DNA from: Flavobacterium sp. MK4S-17
Lineage (GTDB): Bacteria; Bacteroidota; Bacteroidia; Flavobacteriales; Flavobacteriaceae
Assembly: GCF_009848495.1 (NCBI RefSeq)
Contig: NZ_WWEP01000035.1
Span: forward strand, 109,676-173,675
Reading direction: 5' to 3'
Length of the DNA: 64,000 nt
Numbering within the stretch: the first letter of the stretch is position 1; the number at the start of each line of letters is the position of its first letter. A program made the position numbers and the translations under genes. Shown piece by piece: positions 46,118-53,851 of the stretch. The notes under the pieces are model-generated. The model made no database searches. It saw only the letters and a list, made by a program, of their open reading frames with translations, and had not been told where the DNA came from.

Positions 46118-46163
46118 CGCAAAAAGGCGTTCCCGATCACAAGGGAGGGATTGCCTTTTTGCG
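46118..46163. terminator. Hairpin terminator between the PRTRC cluster and the small ORF
   Basis: CGCAAAAAGGC at 46118-46128 and GCCTTTTTGCG at 46153-46163 form a perfect 11-base stem. The run of T in the right arm and of A in the left arm makes it usable in both directions. It lies beyond the 3' end of the minus-strand PRTRC genes. Confidence 0.6.
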
Positions 46164-46179
46164 CCGGAGTGCGGGCTAA

Positions 46180-46965
46180 TCAGCCAACCGCTAACGGTTG
46201 GCTGCGAAAATTTGCTAAATTCAGGAAGAACCCCCTCTCAAGGGTAAACCCCTGCCTGAAAAGCTGCCACAAAAGGCTGCACCCCATCTGCGCCAGTACG
46301 GAGTTGATAAACAAATCCTGTTTTTCGAGTGCTTCGGCAAGGGAACAGCTTGGCAGGTCCTCGCTGTCACCCTGCCTGAGCAGTTCGGCATATTCTGCCG
46401 TAACCTGTGGCAGGCTGCCCACAGGCACGAACTTATCCGATGAAGGTTGTTTGATGTTGCCAATGGTTGAGAGAACAACCTGCCCTGTGTCTTTGCTGTT
46501 GCCAAAATCCATCCAATAGCGGGGCGTATCGGCTCGGTGGGAGCTTAAATCCAAATCATTTAATACTTTGGCTATCCCGAAACGGGCTGCTGCGCTGTCC
46601 ACACAGGATATATAGATGGCATTCCTGCCTGTTGCCGTATCAACAGTAAAAGGTTTTTCAATGGCTTTCCATGCTGTGCCGAAAAAGCGGTTTGTACGGG
46701 TAATCAGGGCGGCTGCTTTGGATAAGCCGACCTCGCACTCGGCAAACAACTGCCTGCCACGGTTGGCGTCGGTAATTACATCATCATCCCACAGGCTGAC
46801 CTGAAAACCTGCGTGTCCCAACTGTTGCAAGCTGTGCGACATCCGTGCCAAGCCCGTCAGCACCTGCGAGCCTGTACCGCCTGCCCCGACAAGGCACACG
46901 CTTATCGGGTTGGTAGGGTTTAATAGTTCAGGGGCTATAAAGTGGGCTTTTAATCTCGTTTCCAT
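46180..46965 (-). CDS. PRTRC system ThiF-family protein
   Basis: This 261-residue E1-like protein binds ATP through a Rossmann fold with the ThiF glycine-rich motif CLVGAGGTGSQVL near residues 24-36 and the acidic block WDDDVITDANRGRQLF near 59-74. It matches the ThiF component of the PRTRC (ParB-related, ThiF-related cassette) system found on plasmids and mobile elements. The lack of a CxxC zinc site, the order and the neighbours fit PRTRC rather than thiamine biosynthesis. A perfect ten-base inverted repeat (CAGCCAACCG) at 46181-46204 covers its last codons and may add to termination. Its start overlaps the stop of the B gene by one base. Confidence 0.9.
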   Translation of the reverse strand: METRLKAHFIAPELLNPTNPISVCLVGAGGTGSQVLTGLARMSHSLQQLGHAGFQVSLWDDDVITDANRGRQLFAECEVGLSKAAALITRTNRFFGTAWKAIEKPFTVDTATGRNAIYISCVDSAAARFGIAKVLNDLDLSSHRADTPRYWMDFGNSKDTGQVVLSTIGNIKQPSSDKFVPVGSLPQVTAEYAELLRQGDSEDLPSCSLAEALEKQDLFINSVLAQMGCSLLWQLFRQGFTLERGFFLNLANFRSQPLAVG

Positions 46966-47666
46966 TACAAAAGGTTTTTAAGGGTTAACGGTGTAGGTCG
47001 TAGGGTATCAGTCGGAAATTTTTTTTCAGGGTATGCCATCAGTTTCTTGTAAAGGTTAAAGAGGTTAACTGCTACAGGGTTATGCTCGTTAATGTGGTGG
47101 GAAAAATAACTCCTGAAAAAATAGGCGTGCCATGCGCTAATAAATTCCTCCAAACTGGCAGCGGATTTAATGGCAACATTTACCGTTCCCATACAGACAT
47201 AGCCTTTTTGGTACAGGTTAAAAAACGGGGCATGGTATAGCGGGGTTTCCGCTTTGGGTTTGCTTTTGCCTTTGAGAGCAAAGAGTTGCAGTTCCTTTTT
47301 AGTGGCTTTCCAAACAAGGGCAGGCAGGGCAACCGTGCCGTTTTGCAATCCCAGGCTTTCGGCAAAGTACAGCTTTTGGCGTTGGGCTTTGGTATACCAT
47401 ATTACACCGCCGTTAGCAGAGGGGTCAAGGTGCAGCACATTATCAGGCAGTATGCCCTCGGGGCGCAGGAATGCCTTTCCTGCCTGCTCACGGGTATCAA
47501 GGGCTTTGGCAAGGCTTTGGGCTTCCCTGACCGTAAGCGGGTGCGGGTTTACAGGGCAGCCCGCTTCGTCCATATCGTAATACTCAATATATGGGGCGGT
47601 AAAACCACTTACGGTAAATACCACAAGGGCGGCTTTAGGCTGGTAAAGTTGTACGTTCGTTGCCAT
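46965..47666 (-). CDS. PRTRC system protein B
   Basis: The 233-residue product matches PRTRC protein B by its blocks PHPLTVREAQSLAKALD near residue 44, GGVIWYTKAQRQKLYF near 92 and PLYHAPFFNLYQKGYVCMGT near 145. No enzymatic activity is established. Either of two near ATGs (47672 or 47666) can start it; I prefer 47666, giving MATNVQLYQPK. It overlaps the end of the broken F gene by 32 bases. Confidence 0.85.
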   Translation of the reverse strand: MATNVQLYQPKAALVVFTVSGFTAPYIEYYDMDEAGCPVNPHPLTVREAQSLAKALDTREQAGKAFLRPEGILPDNVLHLDPSANGGVIWYTKAQRQKLYFAESLGLQNGTVALPALVWKATKKELQLFALKGKSKPKAETPLYHAPFFNLYQKGYVCMGTVNVAIKSAASLEEFISAWHAYFFRSYFSHHINEHNPVAVNLFNLYKKLMAYPEKKFPTDTLRPTPLTLKNLL

Positions 47667-48822
47667 AATCATAGTTGTTTAAGAGGTAGCACAATTCATT
47701 TAAAAGCGGGAACAGGCGGCATTCAAAATCAAGGTTGTCTGTGTCCTGCGGTTGCCCGTCAAAATAGCGTTTCAGGACAGGCTCCTGTTTTGACACGCTT
47801 TCATTAAAGTAGGCGTTAACCGACTGTTGTACGTTTTCATACAGCCACCCATCAGTACAGGCGACAAAACCGATGTATTTTTCCATTGTAATACATTCGT
47901 AATCATCATATCCGTCCTCTTCAAAATCAGGCAGGCAGCTTGTGTCAGCATGCGTATAAATTGAGGTTTCAGGATAATGCTGCCACAGGGCGTAAAGTTT
48001 CTGGGCTATGGCGTGGCATTCCATGTCCAAATCATCACAGGGCGTAAACCTGTTGAGCCATTCCCCGAAATGGTCAAGGTGTACCGTATTCCAGAGCCTG
48101 CGCAACATCGTTTCCCCGTAATGCAGGGCACCCCGTAACTGGCTTACATAGTCGTAATAATCTATCTGTTCCCAGTCATCGGGGTCACCTGTTACCCATT
48201 CCGATACCATTTCATACTGCCAGTACAGGAAGCTATCTTCTGTATAATAAGGTATGCGTGCGGTGTGGTACAGGTAACTGAAAACACACAACAGCAATCG
48301 GGCTGCTCATCGGTGTTTCTTATCCTGCATCATGTGATGCAGGGGCAGTACAGGGATATAAAACAGCGTGTTGCCTGTGTAGCAGGTTTCTGTTGCCTGA
48401 ATTACAAAGCTGCCGTTATGCTCCAAGAGTTCCAAACCAATATGTTGTGGATATTTTTGGTTGAGCAGCCTGCCCGCTTCGTGCAGGGCAACCTCCCTGC
48501 CGTAGGGATAGGCATACCCTTTGGTGTCGACAGGATGTATGCCATAATGTTCGCACAGCAGTTTAAAACTGCGGTAAAAATCCTCTCTTTCATTACCGCC
48601 TGCGATTGCCTGCCCCATGTAGTGGGGCAAAATACGGGTTTTCAGAAAACCATAGGCAGCAGCCTCGCAGGGGCTGACCTCGGGCGGTCGGCAAGCACTT
48701 CGGCGGCGTCTTTCCTGCGCTGCAAGCCCATCAGGAACTCGGCTGTGTTTTTGTGGAGCAGTTTTTGCCTTTTGTTTTGGGGCAGCCGTAACTGCCCCGC
48801 TATTAATTGTTGCATAATCCAT
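47635..48822 (-). pseudogene. PRTRC system protein F, interrupted by an in-frame TGA
   Basis: Two open segments lie in the same minus-strand frame. The first, 48307-48822, ends ...MMQDKKHR and TGA (48307-48309). The second continues without a frame change through AAR and LLLCVFSYLYHTARIPYY to the stop at 47635. Removing the TGA gives a single protein of about 394 residues. The joined protein looks like PRTRC protein F, and the block just after the TGA is as protein-like as the rest, so a single-base change (such as CGA or TGG to TGA) is likely. Alternatives are sequencing error, readthrough, or a genuine split with a TTG start at 48297. Confidence 0.7.
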
Positions 48823-48839
48823 AACATTACATTTTACAA

Positions 48840-49058
48840 TTATCCTTTCGTCCCCATTGTGGTTTCAAAACGGTACTGTACGGTATCGTTTGTAATTTCG
48901 GGGCCGACTGTCTTGGCAGTCGTTAGTGTCGGGTACGTGTTCGCATAGAAATTCATCACAGCTTCCACGCTCCATTTCGGGTCGGGGTCGGTAAGTGCAA
49001 CCTCATTCCCCTTGTCTTTCATGAGGAATACCCTCGGTAATAGTGTCGTCTGTAGCAT
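48840..49058 (-). CDS. PRTRC system protein C
   Basis: From the ATG at 49058 the product has 72 residues, starting MLQTTLLPRVFLMKDKG, and includes LTDPDPKWSVEAVMNFYAN and TYPTLTTAKTVGPEI. These are the hallmarks of PRTRC protein C. Another ATG further upstream (49082) would extend it without family similarity. The first 56 bases overlap the end of the E gene in another frame. Confidence 0.85.
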   Translation of the reverse strand: MLQTTLLPRVFLMKDKGNEVALTDPDPKWSVEAVMNFYANTYPTLTTAKTVGPEITNDTVQYRFETTMGTKG

Positions 49059-49650
49059 CTTGTTCGGTTTTAGGTTCAACATTTGTTATATCGGTAGCAG
49101 GCTGTCCTGCGCCAAACAGGTCGGGGCTGAATTGAGCCGAAAGGCTCGCCCTGCGGTTGCGGATTTCCTCGGCTTTGTCTGGAAATTCGGAAGCCTGCGG
49201 TACTTTTACCCATGCTTCTTTGCATTTGCCTGCTGCTTCAAGTTTATCGACTTCCGCCATAACGCCCCTGTATTTCATTGCTTTGATTTCTTCGGGCGTG
49301 GTGGGCTTGTCCGATTTATCAACTTTGTCAGCTTTTTCGGTTTTCTTTTTCTCCATCGCTGCATTTTTTTTGGCGGTTTCCTGCCCTTTAAGAAACTGCT
49401 CCATATTCACAAGCAGTTTAGAGGTTTCAGTTAGCGGTGTGCTAATGGCATCAAAAAAGCCCTCACACAATTCCTTTGCGCTGCCTTTAAGTATCAGGGG
49501 CGGTATATGGTTTTTGGCGGCATCCCCGCAACCGTCATTTTGGAGCAGTACGGAGGTGGTCAGTTGTTCCCCGTCCTTTCTGACGGTAATGTTCAGGCAG
49601 CCCTCAAAGGGGATGGCTGCGATATGGGCGAAAAAATTGGTAACGGGCAT
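49003..49650 (-). CDS. PRTRC system protein E
   Basis: The 215-residue product has an N-terminal folded domain (NFFAHIAAIPFEGCLNITVR, then LPPLILKGSA-like IPPLILKGSAKELCEGFFDA), a charged Lys/Glu-rich linker near 100-120 and a helical C-terminal half. This matches PRTRC protein E. It lies in the usual order with the C gene downstream and a small gene upstream. Confidence 0.83.
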   Translation of the reverse strand: MPVTNFFAHIAAIPFEGCLNITVRKDGEQLTTSVLLQNDGCGDAAKNHIPPLILKGSAKELCEGFFDAISTPLTETSKLLVNMEQFLKGQETAKKNAAMEKKKTEKADKVDKSDKPTTPEEIKAMKYRGVMAEVDKLEAAGKCKEAWVKVPQASEFPDKAEEIRNRRASLSAQFSPDLFGAGQPATDITNVEPKTEQDATDDTITEGIPHERQGE

Positions 49651-49656
49651 AACGTT

Positions 49657-49845
49657 TTATTTTTTGGGTTTACGTTTCGGTTCGGGGTTACTTTCAATAA
49701 CGCGCCTAATCAGGTTCAGGGCGGTTGCAATATCATAGGCATCGGATGCCGTCATTGCCACGCTGTCGAGCCTTTCCATAATCGGCAGTACTTTTTTTAG
49801 GGTGGTTACTGCCTTGCGTTCTGTGGTTTGTGCTAATAGGGTCAT
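49657..49845 (-). CDS. Small conserved-looking protein in the PRTRC operon
   Basis: This 62-residue protein starts MTLLAQTTERKAVTTLKK and is mostly helical, ending in a basic tail (EPKRKPKK). It lies six bases upstream of the E gene and 48 after the DUF932 gene on the same strand, which argues for a real operon member. The function is not known. Confidence 0.6.
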   Translation of the reverse strand: MTLLAQTTERKAVTTLKKVLPIMERLDSVAMTASDAYDIATALNLIRRVIESNPEPKRKPKK

Positions 49846-49893
49846 AACAATAAAATTTTATGCTGCACCGCTAAGCGGTGCAGCGGTTAACTA

Positions 49894-50937
49894 TCAATTG
49901 AATTGCAGGGCAACAGCCCCGTTTTCGGCAAAGTCCCCGCACAGATTAAAGGCTTTCTGTCCCCGTGCCTGCGCTGTACCGCCCAAACAGATGCTTTTTA
50001 GTTTGTCCTCGCCCGTCTTAAAGCTGCGCACATTTTGGTAGTAGCCCTTAACGGCATTGTAGGCACCAAACAAAGTGCCTTTGGTGGTAGCCATCGTTTG
50101 CGTGTCGTCTGCCATTGCATACTCAAAGGCAGCATCACAGGCATTTTTGTACATGGTCGAAAGTTCCTCGGTAGCCCCTTTCCTTAAAAGGTTGTAGGTT
50201 TCTTTATTCGGGCAGAGTGCCAACTGTATCAGTTGCTTTACCTCTTTATCTTCAATACGTACGTTTGCCCACTGGTTAAAGATGCCCTCTAATCGTAACG
50301 ACAGGGTATCGGCAACGCCCATCACTTTGTGCGTCTGTTCCAAACGTTCTTTAGCCCCTGCGGTATGGCGTATGCGTACTACATTGGTCGCATTGCGAAG
50401 CGCAGCGTTAAGCGTATTTTGGCACACGATACGCACAGGCGTAAAGGCTGCGGTAATGCTTCCGCTGCCATCGTGCGAGGTCGTCAGGAAAATATACTTT
50501 TGGGTTACATCGTCCCCGCTGCCTACACGAATGTAGCCGGGCAGCTTGGCGGTTATAAAAATGCGTTCCCCGTTGCCGAGTGCACCTGCGGTCTCATACA
50601 ATATGCCGTCTGCACCGCCTACAATGCCATCGAAGAAAGCAAACGCATCACTATTCTGCACGATTTGGTAATCCTTGCCTACCACGCCAAACACGACTTT
50701 GGTGTCGGTGCGCATTGTGGCGAACTGGTCAGGTACGGGGTAGGTGTCGAAATCACCTGCGCCTTTGGCGAATATCGGGGCTTTAGTTACTTCGTAATCC
50801 AAGCCTGCAAAGGCTATCGCTTCACGGCTTGTCGGGTAGTTTTCTACAATCTGCCCCAATCCGTGCCATGCGGGTTGTTTCACGCTCATAAATGCGTGTT
50901 GCCCTGTTGCTTCATTGAAATTTATATTATGTGCCAT
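49894..50937 (-). CDS. DUF932 phage/plasmid-like protein
   Basis: The 347-residue product starts AHNINFNEATGQHAFMSVKQ and belongs by sequence to the DUF932 (phage/plasmid-like TIGR03299) family. Other typical blocks are PAWHGLGQIVENYPTS near residue 22, FGVVGKDYQIVQNSDAF near 83 and VRIVCQNTLNAALRNA near 168. The family is common in plasmids, phages and ICEs with no established role; it often sits by ssb as here, and might act in DNA metabolism of the element. Confidence 0.88.
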   Translation of the reverse strand: MAHNINFNEATGQHAFMSVKQPAWHGLGQIVENYPTSREAIAFAGLDYEVTKAPIFAKGAGDFDTYPVPDQFATMRTDTKVVFGVVGKDYQIVQNSDAFAFFDGIVGGADGILYETAGALGNGERIFITAKLPGYIRVGSGDDVTQKYIFLTTSHDGSGSITAAFTPVRIVCQNTLNAALRNATNVVRIRHTAGAKERLEQTHKVMGVADTLSLRLEGIFNQWANVRIEDKEVKQLIQLALCPNKETYNLLRKGATEELSTMYKNACDAAFEYAMADDTQTMATTKGTLFGAYNAVKGYYQNVRSFKTGEDKLKSICLGGTAQARGQKAFNLCGDFAENGAVALQFN

Positions 50938-50965
50938 GATGTTACAATTTAAAGGTTAAACGGTT

Positions 50966-51415
50966 TTAGAATGGGAGGTCATCGTCAGGGGCTGTACCAT
51001 TGGGTACTACTTCGGCTTCGTACACGGGTGCTGCGTTTGCTGCGGTCTGATTTACAGGCTGTGCCTGTTTTTCAGTTTGTGGCTGTCCTGCCTGCATTTC
51101 AGTTTTGTTGCTGCCCCCATGCAGTTTAATGTCGGTGGTGTTGAAGTTCAGCCCCGCTTTAGGCTGCCCATCGTTGCCCATCCACGCACGGGCAGACACA
51201 CGCCCTGCAAGTTCTACAAGGCTGCCCTTGGTCAGGTACTGCGCTATGCCTGTAGAAAACCAATAGGCACAGTCAAAAAATTCCGTTTGGGTTACACGCT
51301 CCCCGTTTTTCGCTTTGTAGTCGTGGTTCACGGCTATTGAGAAACTCACTACACTTTTGTTGTTTGACAGGTTGCGCACCTCGGCATCCCTTGTCACTCT
51401 TCCGATAATTGTCAT
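50966..51415 (-). CDS. ssb: Single-stranded DNA-binding protein (Ssb)
   Basis: From the ATG at 51415 the 149-residue protein has an OB fold with TIIGRVTRDAEVRNLSNNKS at the N terminus, VSFSIAVNHDYKAKNGE and later LVELAGRVSARAWMGNDG, followed by a Gln/Pro-rich tail and the acidic C-terminal tip DDDLPF, which Ssb proteins use to recruit partners. It would protect the transferred single strand in donor or recipient. It is the first gene of the minus-strand PRTRC operon. Confidence 0.93.
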   Translation of the reverse strand: MTIIGRVTRDAEVRNLSNNKSVVSFSIAVNHDYKAKNGERVTQTEFFDCAYWFSTGIAQYLTKGSLVELAGRVSARAWMGNDGQPKAGLNFNTTDIKLHGGSNKTEMQAGQPQTEKQAQPVNQTAANAAPVYEAEVVPNGTAPDDDLPF

Positions 51416-51878
51416 AATCGTCCTTTTTAAATGATACAATCGTTTTGTATCTTCTTCCAATCCTCATTCGTGGCAGTCCTGCCTCGCTTGCGCTCCGCAT
51501 AACTTTTTCCCAAAAGAAAACCGGAAAAAGAAAGCAGATAAACAGTGCGGGTAAAGCGGGAAAACAAAAGGAAACGGAATAAGTCCCAGGGGGTGGGTTT
51601 GTGAGTGTGCGAGCAAAGCCATTATGCCGTAGTCTTTTGCTTTTACCACTGGCTTTGCCCGCAATACATTAGCTGCCTTTTACCGGTTTATCTTGGGAAA
51701 AGTTCTGATTCACTATTTAATAATTGTCGGCAGATAATTTAGCTATTTTTAGTTTTACTTCTGATTATTTCTATACCCATCGCTGGGTATTTTAAGGTTC
51801 AAGGCTGTCCTGTTTGTGTTTTGATTACCGAAATCGTTACCTTAGTAGTATTTATTAAATTAACAAGAATTACCAACA
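51416..51878. other. Divergent intergenic region between ssb and jetA
   Basis: This 463-base region separates the minus-strand PRTRC operon from the plus-strand Wadjet operon and must carry both promoters. A minus-strand open frame at 51464-51664 has no recognisable features and is not called. A candidate jetA promoter lies at 51813-51845. Confidence 0.45.
51813..51845 (+). promoter_or_regulatory. Candidate promoter of the Wadjet operon
   Basis: TTTG at 51813-51816 and TACCTTAG at 51838-51845 are 21 bases apart; the second box differs from TAnnTTTG at one position. The GTG start of jetA follows 33 bases later. Confidence 0.4.
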
Positions 51879-53201
51879 GTGTCATTCAATTCTCTTTATA
51901 GTAATTACGATCTGCTCTTGCCTCCCAAATTCGATGGGGGATATTTGGTCATAGGGCTATACGAACGAATTAAATCCGGTGAGATATCGGACTATTTTAC
52001 GCATACCGAAATAGGCCAGATCCTAAAACAGATTAGCTTTGACTATGAGCAGCCTTTGCGGCAATGGAGTACTATCAAGGATAATCTTTTTTATTATTTT
52101 ATAAGAAACGACCCGGAAGAGCCGTGGAAATATTATCTGACGGATTATGCTTTTTCGGTTGTCGAGCTTATGTATGCAAAACTCAACAATCCCTTTAAGA
52201 CCCATGCGCTTCGGGCAAGCATGGAGGAAGCCTTCACTTTGGAGGCGGATTCTATTGAAACCGTAGAAGAACTGGAGCGCCGCTTCGGCAGGATTTTTGT
52301 CCAAGGCTCAAAAAAGATTATTGTCGACCATTTGGAAGCCCTTGAAGAAGAGCTGGGGGAGGCTTATAAGAAGCTTAACGATCTATTGCGGTTTGAAGAA
52401 TCAGATGCTGTAGCGACAGTTAAAGAATTTGCAGCTGTATTCGAAACATTCGGTGAACGTGCGGAAGATATTACAGCAGCTACAATTTCAAAAGACCAGT
52501 TCTTGATGAATTTAAGACAGTTGGTCGATCACTTTTACACTAGGACATCAATAGATAGCAATGTAGCCGATTGGGAAAGGGCGCAGGACATTTACAAGGA
52601 CTTGCGAACTTTTTTTTCTTCAGTGGATAAAAAGGTGAGCCTTATCCGAAAACAAATAAACCATGCGAGTGAAAAGCTTACGGAGCTGCAGGAACAGTTC
52701 TCTGCGCGGGCAAATTTCAGGCTTAAGATCAGGATGCTTTATAAGCTAGCGCTTACCAATGCTGATTTTTCCAAAGAAGGCATCGTATTTCAAAATGGAT
52801 TTCCAACAAAAAGTTATGTTGATGAAAGCACTAAGATCGTATACCCGAAGCATTTTGACTTTGATAACGACAGAAGCAGCCGAATCGTGGAAATTGAAAA
52901 AGACGATGAATACGAGCAAGAAATGAAGGCTACTATCTTTGAAGATGTAAGGCGCCAGGAAATAATGGAAAAGTGGATATTCAGGGCTAAAGATCTTCTG
53001 ATGCGGACCGGAAAAATAGCAGTGAACGATTTCTTTGAGGAAATCCTTGGTGAGGAAACTTTTGATGTAGCCTATCAGATCGTCGGTGAGGTAGTAGCTA
53101 TGGCATCTCAGGAAAGGGAAATTTATATTGATATCGATACAGAATTAAGGAAGATTAAATCACACAATATTGCATTATGGAAGATGGACATCAGGAAATA
53201 A
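51879..53201 (+). CDS. jetA: Wadjet system protein JetA (kleisin-like)
   Basis: JetA is the kleisin-like (MukF-like) subunit that bridges the SMC arms in the Wadjet complex, which recognises and cuts small circular DNA. The 440-residue product starts at GTG and has an N-terminal winged-helix region (LYERIKSGEISDYFTHTEIGQILKQ, in two adjoining parts) and a long helical middle. The order A-B-C-D, with overlaps of 25, 4 and 4 bases, is the standard Wadjet operon and makes the assignment strong even though JetA is poorly conserved. The subtype (I, II or III) was not resolved. Confidence 0.88.
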   Translation: MSFNSLYSNYDLLLPPKFDGGYLVIGLYERIKSGEISDYFTHTEIGQILKQISFDYEQPLRQWSTIKDNLFYYFIRNDPEEPWKYYLTDYAFSVVELMYAKLNNPFKTHALRASMEEAFTLEADSIETVEELERRFGRIFVQGSKKIIVDHLEALEEELGEAYKKLNDLLRFEESDAVATVKEFAAVFETFGERAEDITAATISKDQFLMNLRQLVDHFYTRTSIDSNVADWERAQDIYKDLRTFFSSVDKKVSLIRKQINHASEKLTELQEQFSARANFRLKIRMLYKLALTNADFSKEGIVFQNGFPTKSYVDESTKIVYPKHFDFDNDRSSRIVEIEKDDEYEQEMKATIFEDVRRQEIMEKWIFRAKDLLMRTGKIAVNDFFEEILGEETFDVAYQIVGEVVAMASQEREIYIDIDTELRKIKSHNIALWKMDIRK

Positions 53202-53851
53202 ATGACTATCAGTTTCTCCAATTGGAGCGTATTGAAAAACATTTTGCGGAAATAAATTATCTGTTGCTCTCGGGCAAGCATATCGATCAGCGTGATTATG
53301 TCTTTCATTCTTTGCTGACGGACTATATTGAGCAATGGAAAAACTACTATCTCAAACTTTACGACCTTAATCTTGTGCCCGACATATTTGATGGGCATAG
53401 TTACTTTTACCTCGACTTTGGGGATTCGGGAAAAGGAAAACTAAGCGGCCCTTTGAGGCAACGGGAAATAACCCCATTGCAGACTCTTGTGGGATTATTG
53501 CTTTTGGATATGTATTACCAGAAATATTTTGAGAGGGAGAAAATCGTTACCTGGAACGATTTAATGATCCAAATACTGGAGAGCGATCATGAAAAACAAT
53601 ACAAGCAGATCCTTTTTGGGGAAATACGTGCTTCTTACGATGAAAAAGAGTGGAGCCTTGTTCAAAAAAGATTCCTTAAGGCCCTGATCACTTTTAGTAA
53701 GCTCGGCTGGATCAATATCCATAATGATAATGGTAGGAATTTCTCCTTTGAAATTCGTCCCGCAATCCACAGGCTGGAAAAATTATACCAGGAAGAGCTT
53801 AATGATTTTGAGGTTTTCAGTGAACGATTCATAAACCAGAGAGAGATATGA
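53177..53851 (+). CDS. jetB: Wadjet system protein JetB (MukE-like)
   Basis: The 224-residue JetB subunit is a MukE-like winged-helix protein that binds the JetA kleisin. The sequence has helix-rich halves with RQREITPLQTLVGLLLLDMY near 95-114 and SYDEKEWSLVQKRFLKALIT near 150-169. It overlaps jetA by 25 bases and jetC by four, consistent with a fixed protein ratio from one messenger. Confidence 0.88.
   Translation: MEDGHQEINDYQFLQLERIEKHFAEINYLLLSGKHIDQRDYVFHSLLTDYIEQWKNYYLKLYDLNLVPDIFDGHSYFYLDFGDSGKGKLSGPLRQREITPLQTLVGLLLLDMYYQKYFEREKIVTWNDLMIQILESDHEKQYKQILFGEIRASYDEKEWSLVQKRFLKALITFSKLGWINIHNDNGRNFSFEIRPAIHRLEKLYQEELNDFEVFSERFINQREI

Noticed and set aside
47635..48297. Separate gene starting at TTG 48297
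   Set aside because: The frame continues upstream through three codons and a TGA into the preceding frame, so a single interrupted gene is the simpler reading.
51464..51664. 66-codon minus-strand frame upstream of ssb
   Set aside because: The sequence is low-complexity and hydrophobic without a domain, and lies in the shared regulatory region.
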